Of a DNA stretch of 64,000 nucleotides, positions 34,118-43,398 are shown piece by piece. The stretch spans positions 186,001 to 250,000 of the forward strand of contig NZ_AFNU02000003.1 in assembly GCF_000215935.2 (NCBI RefSeq), given 5' to 3'. Below the pieces are notes generated by a model. That model saw only the letters and a list, made by a program, of their open reading frames with translations, was not told the DNA's origin and did no database searches. Within the stretch, counting starts at the first letter, position 1, and each line of letters starts with the position of its first letter. The position numbers were made by a program, and so were the translations under genes. The DNA comes from Haloplasma contractile SSD-17B (GTDB taxonomy: Bacteria; Bacillota_I; Bacilli_A; Haloplasmatales; Haloplasmataceae).

Positions 34118-37100
34118 CTCTTTATTTTTATAGATGAAGCTACGAATAAGGTGGTAAAAATAAGTATAACAATCCCTTGATATACTATAGACTTTGACTG
34201 TGAAGAATGCAGAAAAACTTGGTCATGATATTGATAAACATGTCCTTCATTTGTATAGATATAAAAGCGAAGATCATATTCTCCAGTTGATAAATTTATT
34301 TCAAACTCATCGTTATTAAAGTCTAATATACTTACTGAATTATAAAGTTTGTCATGAATCATTACCTGAACTTGCTTGATATCAGTATTCGTATCCACAT
34401 TAAATTGATAATAGTTATTGAACAACCCAGTCATTTGTGTCTTAATGTCTTGATAGTCAATTAAATGATTCATGTAAATATGATTCTTTACTCGAAACAA
34501 AAGGTTTTTATTAAAAAGCATCTCATAATCACCAATATAATAGTCTAACTTAAGTGAAGTAGGTTTAATTAAAAGTAATTCACTTTGATCATATAGAGTC
34601 TCATATTTAGAAAAGTCAATTTGTTCGTGTGATGGAAGAGTAACCATTAAATACGGCTTATTATTGAAGGTCCCCACAGTCGTCTTACTATAATATTGCT
34701 TCTCCCCCATACCTACATCGACCTTTTTGTTATGTAAGTGATAGGTGTGGTTTTTTATCAATTGACCAGTTTTATAGTCGACTATTTCTATTTGAATAGT
34801 GTTCTGTTGGTCAAAAGAACTCACTATTACATCCTTCACGCCATCCTTATTGTAGTCAAAGAGAGTGTAAACTTCTGAAGCCTTAGCAACTAACCTTCCT
34901 TCGAGCACACGAATAGACTGCGAGCTTACTTGACCGGCCCGGTAACCATAACTAATGATTTCCGAATACTCACGGTTGGTTTTGACTGCTACGATTTCCT
35001 TTGTCCCATCGTGGTCTATGTCCTCAATATGATACGCATCATTTACATAATCAGCAAATTTAATGAATTTATTTTGTTTGTAATCAACAATATAAGCAGC
35101 CTGTTTAAATGTTGAACTTAAACCACCGATCATATTTAATATAATTTCTTTAAAGCCATCGTTATTTAAATCGACTTCACGAACAATACGATACGATGCA
35201 TTAGGTATATTAAAAGATTTAGTCACAACATTTTCCTCATTTAACAAATCACCTACTTTACTATACAAAACTTTCACATCTAGCGTATTATGTGTTGAAA
35301 ATTTATAGACTAGTAAATCAGGTAGCCCATCTTGATTAACATCTTCTTCTACAGAAAAAAATTTCGGTTGATCATCAATCCATATATAGTCATCGTCATA
35401 CTCATAATAATTGTCTATCACGCTGTTGTTAACAAGATCATAGATATAATAACTACTTATCAAATCAAATTGTCTAAAGTTAAGGTCATATTTAATCACT
35501 AGTACCTCATCTACTCCATCTTGATTCAAATCTCTATACCGAATCGAATGCATACGATGACTAGTAAAATGAGATTCTTCCATTTCAAAATCAAAGTCAT
35601 AGATTTTATTAAACGCTGGTGTACGTAGTGCAGTTAATTCACCCGTCTTTGCATCAAACGTTTTTGTTAAAATTTGATTATCAGATGTTTTTTCAATAAA
35701 ATAATACTCATTATCTGTTATATATTTATATTCAATCAATGTACCTGGTTCTGTCTCATATTCCTTAATCAATTCATGATCTTTATTATAAAGCTTTACA
35801 CGGTCGGTTAGTGAGTCAGAATGTTGTTTAGGGTCTACGGTACGATGAAGCGTTAAAAAATAATCCTTTCCCCTTAATACCTCTTGATTGGAAATCGGAT
35901 TAGATGGTTGATTGTAGTACCATATTGTGTCCAATTTCGGAAACGTTTCTAAATCATAATACGTTAGCATTTGGTTAGGATGTTTAATAAGCATTCCATC
36001 CGAAATAGGCATGATTAAACTATTTGACTGTACTGGATAATTACTATTAACAACATGTGAATTATCCGGTAAGTCAATTACATCTAAGTATCCTGACTTG
36101 GTATAAAAAAGCATATTATTATATATGAAACGAAATCTAGACTTTTCAAATTTTAGAGATGATGCGTTAGAACGTTCTATACGAAAATGCCTTAACTTAT
36201 GATCACTGCTGCTTACTGCAACAGAATTAAACTCACCATTTTTATTAACACTCCACTTCCACTCAACTAGGTAATCTTCTATATCATCAGTATCAATAGA
36301 CTTAAAGGTGACAATGTCAAATTTTATAGGAGTATGATCACCTAAGACAAAATAATCAATGGTTTCTTCTCTAAAATATTCAAATTCATCTCGCTCTCGT
36401 TCGCGCCTGATATCAGGGTAATAAGATGCCAGGTCATCTTTTGAAAAGATAGTTGTTTGGTTAATAATGAGTCCCTTCTCCATGTCAAGCTCATATATAT
36501 TACCATCCTCACTAGCTGCAACGAGTACATTCCTTGATTGTAAATAGGCTAACTTGGTTACATTCACTTTGAGCGTTATAAAGTCAGATAGAGTAATGTC
36601 TGTAGCGACATTAAGTTGATTTAACTCTGAAAACGTTTCACCATCTATTGAGAGTACTTTTGATGGTTGAACTGCAACTGCTAGGTCGTCCGTCCCATCA
36701 TGGTTAATATCTGATATGAAGTCAAATGTCCAAACATTATTATCATATTCAAATTCTTTCAACAATTTTCCCGACTCAAGATTTAACATAGAAAGATGGT
36801 ACCCTGATGCTAGATAAAGGGCATTGTTTCGAATCTTCATCTCCATAATTTCTACTGGCTCTTCACAGAATGTTTTAAAACCACAAATTTTTGTTGATTT
36901 CATTCTCGGTTGATATTCCCATATAACATTGGATGATTCATAACTAATCGCAATTAAATAATTAAATTCTTTTACGTTTCTAGAACGAATCATGAGTAAC
37001 AAATCTTTGCTTCCCTGTTGATCAATATCAGGAATTTGTCTTATTTCAAAATCTAGTGTTCGCTCATCAATAAACCCTGAATCACTAATTGATTTAGGAA

Positions 37101-37401
37101 TTAATTTTGACTGTAGTATCTTATTTACTGTGTCAGGATAAATCAATTGGCTTGTTGCTATGCCTTGATTATTAACAAAATAAATAGCATCGCGCTTTAA
37201 TACGGCAGTATACGATTTGTCGTTAAACTTAACTTCACTTGTGTTAAAGATGTATTGTGAAAAAATCCTTGCTTGTTCATCTTGTTCACTCGTATTGTTG
37301 AATGTATTGCCCTTTATGATTAACGGTTCATTTATAAAAGTAACAAGAATACCAATTAAACACAAAACGGATAAAACTAGAAGACGTTTAATAAGTCTCA
37401 T
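34102..37401 (-). CDS. Giant FG-GAP/VCBS-like surface protein, A type, upstream module
   Basis: A 1099-residue paralogue of the protein at 24968-28207. It has an N-terminal hydrophobic signal/anchor (about 7-24), no lipobox, and a C-terminal membrane helix. Calcium-loop-like repeats are DIDQQGSKD (125-133), DINHDGTDD (231-239), DLNQDGVDE, DVNQDGLPD, DLNNDGFKE, DIDHDGTKE and DYNKDGVKD. NVIWEYQP and AASEDGNIYEL repeat the propeller-like strands, and Cys173 and Cys179 are the conserved pair. The ribosome site AAGGGGGGAT is nearly the same as that of its paralogue. Seven clear loops suggest a seven-bladed propeller or more, but fold prediction is needed to confirm this. Confidence 0.85.
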   Translation of the reverse strand: MRLIKRLLVLSVLCLIGILVTFINEPLIIKGNTFNNTSEQDEQARIFSQYIFNTSEVKFNDKSYTAVLKRDAIYFVNNQGIATSQLIYPDTVNKILQSKLIPKSISDSGFIDERTLDFEIRQIPDIDQQGSKDLLLMIRSRNVKEFNYLIAISYESSNVIWEYQPRMKSTKICGFKTFCEEPVEIMEMKIRNNALYLASGYHLSMLNLESGKLLKEFEYDNNVWTFDFISDINHDGTDDLAVAVQPSKVLSIDGETFSELNQLNVATDITLSDFITLKVNVTKLAYLQSRNVLVAASEDGNIYELDMEKGLIINQTTIFSKDDLASYYPDIRRERERDEFEYFREETIDYFVLGDHTPIKFDIVTFKSIDTDDIEDYLVEWKWSVNKNGEFNSVAVSSSDHKLRHFRIERSNASSLKFEKSRFRFIYNNMLFYTKSGYLDVIDLPDNSHVVNSNYPVQSNSLIMPISDGMLIKHPNQMLTYYDLETFPKLDTIWYYNQPSNPISNQEVLRGKDYFLTLHRTVDPKQHSDSLTDRVKLYNKDHELIKEYETEPGTLIEYKYITDNEYYFIEKTSDNQILTKTFDAKTGELTALRTPAFNKIYDFDFEMEESHFTSHRMHSIRYRDLNQDGVDEVLVIKYDLNFRQFDLISSYYIYDLVNNSVIDNYYEYDDDYIWIDDQPKFFSVEEDVNQDGLPDLLVYKFSTHNTLDVKVLYSKVGDLLNEENVVTKSFNIPNASYRIVREVDLNNDGFKEIILNMIGGLSSTFKQAAYIVDYKQNKFIKFADYVNDAYHIEDIDHDGTKEIVAVKTNREYSEIISYGYRAGQVSSQSIRVLEGRLVAKASEVYTLFDYNKDGVKDVIVSSFDQQNTIQIEIVDYKTGQLIKNHTYHLHNKKVDVGMGEKQYYSKTTVGTFNNKPYLMVTLPSHEQIDFSKYETLYDQSELLLIKPTSLKLDYYIGDYEMLFNKNLLFRVKNHIYMNHLIDYQDIKTQMTGLFNNYYQFNVDTNTDIKQVQVMIHDKLYNSVSILDFNNDEFEINLSTGEYDLRFYIYTNEGHVYQYHDQVFLHSSQSKSIVYQGIVILIFTTLFVASSIKIKRVLHH

Positions 37402-37489
37402 ATCGGTACATCCCCCCTTGAAGTAGTCTCAATAATACGCTGTTAGAATCGATCACTAAGGTTATCATTTCTTTCAATAATAACGTAAG

Positions 37490-38401
37490 TTAGTCGCCCG
37501 CAATGTCGAGCATCTTGAATCGTTTTATATTTAACAGAATAAGTACAATAATGACGATAATAGTTATAACAAATGCTGATAATTCATTTCGTTCTAAGAT
37601 ATTGATATCAGCAGAAGGAATCAAATTTAGATCGGGGTCTATTAGATAGACAGAACTCATACTTAGATATTCGTATATTGGATGTGTGTAGTCCTTAAAA
37701 ATCTGAAATCGATTGATAAAAAATAGGTATAAATCACTATTTAAATTAATTAAAGCGGATAATACAGGACCTATGCGAATATGAACTGTAAGAAGTTTTA
37801 GAAAATAGGAAAAGTTACTAAAAATCATGACTAGACTACATATAATGATCGATAATTCATTGTACCGAATGACTAAACATACTAGACTAAATAGTAAGCA
37901 TATGACCAAACTATACAGACTAATATACAGTAACGCAGCAAACCCTAGAATTACGAACTTAATATTAAACAATTGAAACAATGCCGTTATAATAATAAAG
38001 CTAAAGCATAAATTAATGATAATTAAAAGAATGTAACTAAAGTAAACTCCTGCAATCACTCGAACATAATACCCAGTTCGTGAAATCGGATTCACAATAT
38101 GTGTTAGCAAAATTCCTTTTTCATCGTTATGCCTTAAATAAATAAACAAATCAATTAACATAAACGCATAGAGCAAAATACCACCTGTTATGAGGTAGAG
38201 TCCTATTCCGTAATAAGAGAAAATATTTTGCCTAACAGCGGTATTTGTATACAAATATAATGTTTCTTCATCAATATATAAATCAAGATGATACCTTAAT
38301 AGATTAATATACATATAAAATACGATTGTATGTATTGAAATAAAGAATAGTGTTTTTTTTGACTTCAAAAGATTAAACATAATTATTTTAATTAATCCCA
38401 T
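37490..38401 (-). CDS. ABC-2-type permease, B type, upstream module
   Basis: A 303-residue membrane protein, paralogue of the permease at 28296-29207. It has the loop KGILLTHIVNPISR, the motif IDPDLN and the ending KRFKMLDIAGD. I start at ATG 38401 (MGLIKIIMFN), seven bases after AGGTGG, which makes it equal in length to its paralogue. Two in-frame ATG/TTG codons upstream overlap that site. It begins 39 bases after the B lipoprotein gene and lies 88 bases before the A protein gene, so the module is read as one message. Confidence 0.83.
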   Translation of the reverse strand: MGLIKIIMFNLLKSKKTLFFISIHTIVFYMYINLLRYHLDLYIDEETLYLYTNTAVRQNIFSYYGIGLYLITGGILLYAFMLIDLFIYLRHNDEKGILLTHIVNPISRTGYYVRVIAGVYFSYILLIIINLCFSFIIITALFQLFNIKFVILGFAALLYISLYSLVICLLFSLVCLVIRYNELSIIICSLVMIFSNFSYFLKLLTVHIRIGPVLSALINLNSDLYLFFINRFQIFKDYTHPIYEYLSMSSVYLIDPDLNLIPSADINILERNELSAFVITIIVIIVLILLNIKRFKMLDIAGD

Positions 38402-38440
38402 ACTCATTCCACCTAGCAATTAGTTTTGAAGCAATGTTAT

Positions 38441-41400
38441 TTATTTTTTAAAGTAATGTTTTCTGATTAAATGAACACATATATAGTAAATGCTACATCC
38501 TAAAAGAACTAATAAGATCATTGTTCCGATAATGTATGTATGATTTGATTTTACATGAATGATTTCATTAAAGTAAAATAAATCACCTGAATCTGTTTTA
38601 ATCTCCAATTTAAGAATATGCTTTCCCGGTGGTAATACAAAGTGTAATGAAGGGTCATAATATTCATTAAATGCATTTTTTTCGTAATAATGGCGAATTC
38701 GGACAATATCATCACGATTTATAATTACATTGAATTGATTAGCAAGTACTCCTGTTTTATTAACTTCAATATCGTTTGCACTAAACGGCTTAGTTATTAA
38801 AACGTTCGTAAACTCATCGTATATTAGAAATGGATTATTAAGTCTCTCTACAGTATTTGTTAAAATGACATAATCCGAATAAATCTCTATCTGATCCCCA
38901 TAGATTACATAGTCAATTGTAAAATCTTTGATATTTATAAAGTAATGCTTGGATACACCAGTCTCATTAATTGTTGCATGGTAATACGTCTTACCTTGAA
39001 ATGTAACTGTCGTTAAGTTCTTACCATAGCGGAACGTTCCATCCTCTAGAGTTCGAGAGTAAGGATTTGATACCCGTTTCTCTGTTTTATAACCCGCTAA
39101 ATCATATTGTTCTAAAATGATATTATGATTTTCATCGTATTTAAACATAGCAATGTTATAGTTGTTAGTCGTTTCATTGAATGTAAAAGTTGCAAATTGG
39201 TCCATTAAGGAACTACTATAGAGTTGATTTAAGGTCCTAAAATCATTTATATAAATGAACTCATGATTAAATATTGTCTTTAACTTATTATTTATAAGTG
39301 TGTTCACCTTTAAATTCAATCCGATTTTATAATCACTCAACTCATCATTCGAGAGTTTAGTTAACCCTGTCATTTCTACAGTCACAAAGTCATTTACTCC
39401 GTCTTGATTAAAATCAAAGTCACACGACTTTACAACGGCTTGCCTGTAGGTTAACTCATACTCTAATTCTACATAGTCATTGAGTTCATAATCGTATATA
39501 GACGGCAATCCTTCTGAGTTTGTTACAAGTGAATCTTTGCTACCATTTGAGTTAAAATCATAGGTACAACGATTATTAAAGGTATCATTGGGTACAATTT
39601 GAGCATCATCATACAACGTATCCTCTTGATTTGAAACAAACAAAGTTGATTCAGTAAGACCATCACTAGGTCGTTCTACCCTGAATATAAGGTCTCTTAA
39701 ACCATCGCTATTTAAATCCTTTAAAATCGTAACACTAGATTCCGTGTGAAATCCACGTTCAGGTTTCTCATGAGATTTTGTATAGTCAAAAATAACCGTG
39801 TCGTTCATAAGGTCGAATACTTCAAGAGAATGGTGCAACACCGTCTCAATGTACTGAAAATTTCGAACAGCTAACTCCAAGATACCATCACCTGTTACAT
39901 CGTCATAAAAATAAAGATTTATAAACGATTGCTCCTTATATACTTCAACTCTTTTAATAATTTGTTTAGTTTTTAAATTAATAATGGAGACACGGTAATC
40001 CGCTTCAAATTTATTAAATTCCATTAAATATAAAAGGTCATTTTCAATCGTTAAATCAAATAATTTATATGGTGATTTTGGTTGGTAGTGATAGACTTCA
40101 TCAAAACGCTGATTAAGAATTTTCACCTTGCTTATTTCTGCTTCAAGATCGTAATCATTAATGACTAGATAATCATCAAGGATTTGAGTGTCCTGCCTGA
40201 TACGCTTTGAGTAAAACTTAAATTCTACGTCAATACCATCCCCTAGAGGTGTATAATCAATTAAAGAAATAATCTCTAATTCTCTTGTTAAGATAATAAA
40301 CTGACCATGATCCAAATAAAAAACTTTGGAAATCATATCATCTTCTCTATTTGAGGAGACATTTGAAGCTATTAATTTTGATAAATTTTGATTAGTCTTA
40401 ATATTTTGAAATATGACTCTATTTGGATTCCCATCTTTTTTATATGCGTAGTAATAATTTTGGGATGCAGAATATAGAACGTCATTAGAATTTGATTCTA
40501 GTTTCCCCGATAGTGAAGAGACCGTTACAAACGATTTATTAACTCCTGTTTTATTACGATCGCTTGAGTATAGCACAGGATCATAACTAACAATGTAATC
40601 ATTATGCTCATCTTCATCAATACTAAGAATCTCCTGAAGTTTTACATTTTTATAAAACCCCGCTTTTCTTCCAAATGATATACGTATCCGTCTGTCGGTC
40701 ATTTCTTGTTCATATTTTGAATATTCATATTGGATCAATTTCATATATTGTTGCTTATAAGACCTCGTTGTAGTATCAAATATCTGGTAGTTTGTTTTAA
40801 CCTCTTCTTCTTCTAATGAAATTTCATATGTTATTCCACTCTCTGATGCTGCAATCAAACGATTTCTCGAAGCAATAAATTCAATATCCCAGATATTTTG
40901 CTCGATTTCTATGTATGAACCAACAACCATAATGGTATTTATCTTAATTTCATTGATCATGCCAAATGTCTTTCCATCGAGAATCGATATGTAATTGGGT
41001 TGTGTTGCAAGTACAACCTCTTTTATACCATCATCATTTAAATCCTGACTGAATTCAAAATCCCAGATATTATTGTTACCTTTTACTTCATTGATTAAAT
41101 CACCTGTATGATAGTCAATCACCTGAAAGGCGTATCCTGCTGAAAGATAGAGGTTGTTTTTAATTTCATAGTGAGTAATTTCAATTGACTCAATACAAGT
41201 TTTTCCACCTGTATTACAGTCCTTTGTTTTAATAATGGGTTGGTAATCCCATATAACACTCCCCTCTTCATAACTAATCGCTATGACCGATTTTATGTCA
41301 TTCATCAAGCCATCCTCAAGAATCAAGAGTAAATCAGGCATACCTTTTTCATCTATATCTTCAATTACTTCAAGATGAACGGTAGCCCACGAATTTTTCT

Positions 41401-41710
41401 TTTTTACATTCTCATATTCCATTAGGTTATGTGAGAGTTTGTTAACAATCGTTCCTGTTTCATCAATACTATAGATTGCATCATTATTTAAAAGAATAGT
41501 ATAATTCTGTCCATTTATGTCCATGGATTTTGCATCGTAGACATCTGTTGAGTAAAATTCTAAATCATTTGAGGCTCGTACAACTTGTCTATGATTCTGA
41601 TTCGTAATTAGATTGTCTGGTTCATCACTCTGTGTGTTACAACTAGATAAAAAAATAAGTATACTAGTAATGAAAATAATATATAGCACACTAGTTTGTT
41701 TCATCCGCAT
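38441..41710 (-). CDS. Giant FG-GAP/VCBS-like lipoprotein, B type, upstream module
   Basis: A 1089-residue lipoprotein and first gene of the block. I start at ATG 41710 (MRMKQTSVLY), five bases after GGGGGG. This gives the same length as the paralogue at 29421-32690. The lipobox FLSSC places the lipidated Cys at 24, and a C-terminal membrane helix with a basic end (RKHYFKK) gives a second anchor. Loops are DIDEKGMPD (118-126), DLNDDGIKE (223-231), DVTGDGILE, DLNSDGLRD, DFNSNGSKD and DFNQDGVND. The conserved Cys pair is 165 and 172. VIWDYQP and ASESGITYEI match the other paralogues. A double -10 promoter lies about 120 bases upstream. Confidence 0.85.
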   Translation of the reverse strand: MRMKQTSVLYIIFITSILIFLSSCNTQSDEPDNLITNQNHRQVVRASNDLEFYSTDVYDAKSMDINGQNYTILLNNDAIYSIDETGTIVNKLSHNLMEYENVKKKNSWATVHLEVIEDIDEKGMPDLLLILEDGLMNDIKSVIAISYEEGSVIWDYQPIIKTKDCNTGGKTCIESIEITHYEIKNNLYLSAGYAFQVIDYHTGDLINEVKGNNNIWDFEFSQDLNDDGIKEVVLATQPNYISILDGKTFGMINEIKINTIMVVGSYIEIEQNIWDIEFIASRNRLIAASESGITYEISLEEEEVKTNYQIFDTTTRSYKQQYMKLIQYEYSKYEQEMTDRRIRISFGRKAGFYKNVKLQEILSIDEDEHNDYIVSYDPVLYSSDRNKTGVNKSFVTVSSLSGKLESNSNDVLYSASQNYYYAYKKDGNPNRVIFQNIKTNQNLSKLIASNVSSNREDDMISKVFYLDHGQFIILTRELEIISLIDYTPLGDGIDVEFKFYSKRIRQDTQILDDYLVINDYDLEAEISKVKILNQRFDEVYHYQPKSPYKLFDLTIENDLLYLMEFNKFEADYRVSIINLKTKQIIKRVEVYKEQSFINLYFYDDVTGDGILELAVRNFQYIETVLHHSLEVFDLMNDTVIFDYTKSHEKPERGFHTESSVTILKDLNSDGLRDLIFRVERPSDGLTESTLFVSNQEDTLYDDAQIVPNDTFNNRCTYDFNSNGSKDSLVTNSEGLPSIYDYELNDYVELEYELTYRQAVVKSCDFDFNQDGVNDFVTVEMTGLTKLSNDELSDYKIGLNLKVNTLINNKLKTIFNHEFIYINDFRTLNQLYSSSLMDQFATFTFNETTNNYNIAMFKYDENHNIILEQYDLAGYKTEKRVSNPYSRTLEDGTFRYGKNLTTVTFQGKTYYHATINETGVSKHYFINIKDFTIDYVIYGDQIEIYSDYVILTNTVERLNNPFLIYDEFTNVLITKPFSANDIEVNKTGVLANQFNVIINRDDIVRIRHYYEKNAFNEYYDPSLHFVLPPGKHILKLEIKTDSGDLFYFNEIIHVKSNHTYIIGTMILLVLLGCSIYYICVHLIRKHYFKK

Positions 41711-41830
41711 CAAAATCCCCCCTTTGATGGTCATTAATTGTTATTTACTGCCTAACACTATTCTAAAAAAATGATTCATAAATCTATAGATCAAACTAAT
41801 AATGATATCAATAAATAAACTATTTTATAT

Positions 41831-41868
41831 ATTATACCATATTATACCAAAAATCATAGTTGTATAAA
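41831..41868 (-). promoter_or_regulatory. Promoter region of the ABC/FG-GAP block with tandem extended -10 boxes
   Basis: On the minus strand TGGTATAAT occurs twice ten bases apart (hexamers 41846-41841 and 41836-41831), preceded at 16 bases by TTTATA. It lies directly after the murD terminator, so the block appears to be its own transcription unit. Confidence 0.6.
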
Positions 41869-41911
41869 AAAAACCTATTGACAAAATACTACTAGTGTTT
41901 TGTCAATAGGT
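41865..41911 (-). terminator. Strong terminator of murD
   Basis: A perfect 14-bp stem, ACCTATTGACAAAA with TTTTGTCAATAGGT (41873-41886, 41898-41911), is followed on the minus strand by eight T. The plus side also has five T, so it works in both directions. It ends the spoVD-murE-mraY-murD transcript. Confidence 0.95.
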
Positions 41912-41986
41912 CTTTTTAAAGCCACTTCAATACAATTTATTTAGTTCATCATTATAAAATATAGTTTAGCTTTAGACAGATATGCA

Positions 41987-43342
41987 TTATTCTAATTCAT
42001 TGACAGACTTTATAAAATCGGCACCACGTGCCTGATAGCTATTGTATTGATCCCAACTCGCACAAGCAGGCGATAATAATACTGCTTCATGCTTACCTGA
42101 AATCTCGTAAGCCTTTAATACGGCGTCCACAACACGGTCAACCATAAAGCACGATATATTATTCATGGCCGCACATTTTTGTATGCGTTCTTTTGTATCA
42201 CCAAATGCAATGACCTGATTTACATTCGGATTGAGCATAATTTCAGTAAAGTTTTGTCCTCTGTCTAATCCTCCTAATAATAAAGTCGTTTTGTGACTCA
42301 TCGCATTTAAAGCACTGAGGGTAGACGATATATTTGTAGATTTTGAATCATTATAGTATTTGACATCATTCAATTCACGGATAAATTGTATACGGTGGTC
42401 AAGCCCTGTAAATTCGGTTAATACACGACGAATCGTTAAGTCATGGCAACCTAGCACCTTACTAACCGCAATTGATGCGAGTGCGTTACTAATATTATGT
42501 TTTCCTATCAACTTTAATTCATCCTCATGAATAATTTTCTTATTGTCATAGTAAAGCGCTCCGTAATAATAGTAAGCACCTTCTACCTCATCTTGATAGG
42601 AAAAAGGAATCTTAATACAGTTGATACTACGTACCAAACTGCAAACAATTTCATCATCTGCATTGTAAACCAAATGGTCATACCCTTTTAAATTCTTTAA
42701 AATGTTCGCTTTGGCACTAATATAATCATCAAAGTTATCATGGTAATCAATATGTGCTTTTGATATATTTAATAGGACAGCAATATTCGGTTTAAAATCA
42801 ATAACATCCATTAATTGAAAGGATGATAATTCTGTTACATAATAATCATCTGCATTTTCCTCATTAACAGCGTCACTAAAACAATATCCAATATTACCAA
42901 CACTTTTAGCTTTAAAATCGGCTTCCTTTAAAATGCGAGTTATCAAAGAAGTAGTCGTTGTTTTACCATTTGTTCCCGTAATTCCTATAATTGTTTTGTG
43001 ATTTTTAGTTATTCTTAAATAATAATAGGCTAATTCAATCTCTGTAATGATTGGCACATTAAATTCTAGAGCCTTCTTAAGATGCGGAATATTATGTTTA
43101 ATACCGGGACTCTTAATAATTAAATCATAATAAACAGCTAGTTCTTTTGAATAGTCATAATCTAAAAAAATCACCTTAGGAAAGTTCTGTTTTATTTCTT
43201 CTGATATTTCTTTTTGATCTGTAGCAAACACCACAACATTAAACCGTTGCAGTAGCTTCAGTGTTGCTAAACCGCTTTTTCCGAGTCCAAGTACAAATAC
43301 ATTAACAATATCTTTATTTAAAATTAGTTTCCTCTCTAACAT
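41987..43342 (-). CDS. murD: UDP-N-acetylmuramoyl-L-alanine:D-glutamate ligase MurD
   Basis: A 451-residue Mur ligase that adds D-Glu to UDP-MurNAc-L-Ala in the cytoplasm. It has an N-terminal Rossmann-like domain (VLGLGKSGLATLKLL), the ATP loop GITGTNGKTTTT, LSSFQL, HIDYH, the central-domain motif GKHNISNALAS, and the C-terminal DHR and LSPACASWDQY. AGGTGGGTGA precedes the ATG. In Bacillus murD is followed by spoVE. Here a terminator and the 19-kb ABC block intervene. Confidence 0.96.
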   Translation of the reverse strand: MLERKLILNKDIVNVFVLGLGKSGLATLKLLQRFNVVVFATDQKEISEEIKQNFPKVIFLDYDYSKELAVYYDLIIKSPGIKHNIPHLKKALEFNVPIITEIELAYYYLRITKNHKTIIGITGTNGKTTTTSLITRILKEADFKAKSVGNIGYCFSDAVNEENADDYYVTELSSFQLMDVIDFKPNIAVLLNISKAHIDYHDNFDDYISAKANILKNLKGYDHLVYNADDEIVCSLVRSINCIKIPFSYQDEVEGAYYYYGALYYDNKKIIHEDELKLIGKHNISNALASIAVSKVLGCHDLTIRRVLTEFTGLDHRIQFIRELNDVKYYNDSKSTNISSTLSALNAMSHKTTLLLGGLDRGQNFTEIMLNPNVNQVIAFGDTKERIQKCAAMNNISCFMVDRVVDAVLKAYEISGKHEAVLLSPACASWDQYNSYQARGADFIKSVNELE

Positions 43343-43398
43343 AGTAAATCACCCACCTAATAAAGATTATGATATTCTTCCCACTTTGTGACACTTTT

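Larger units (their letters stand above)
32962..41710 (-). repeat. Upstream copy of the duplicated module, lacking the ATPase
   Basis: In transcription order it holds B lipoprotein (38441-41710), B permease (37490-38401), A protein (34102-37401) and A permease (32962-33912). It is collinear with 23065-32690 except that the ATPase gene is absent and a 189-base spacer with a large palindrome is found in its place. Confidence 0.8.

Noticed and set aside
22968-41868. The inserted block as a transposon, prophage or integrative element
   Set aside because: No transposase, integrase, recombinase, tRNA gene or flanking direct repeat is visible at either boundary. The base composition looks like that of the surroundings.
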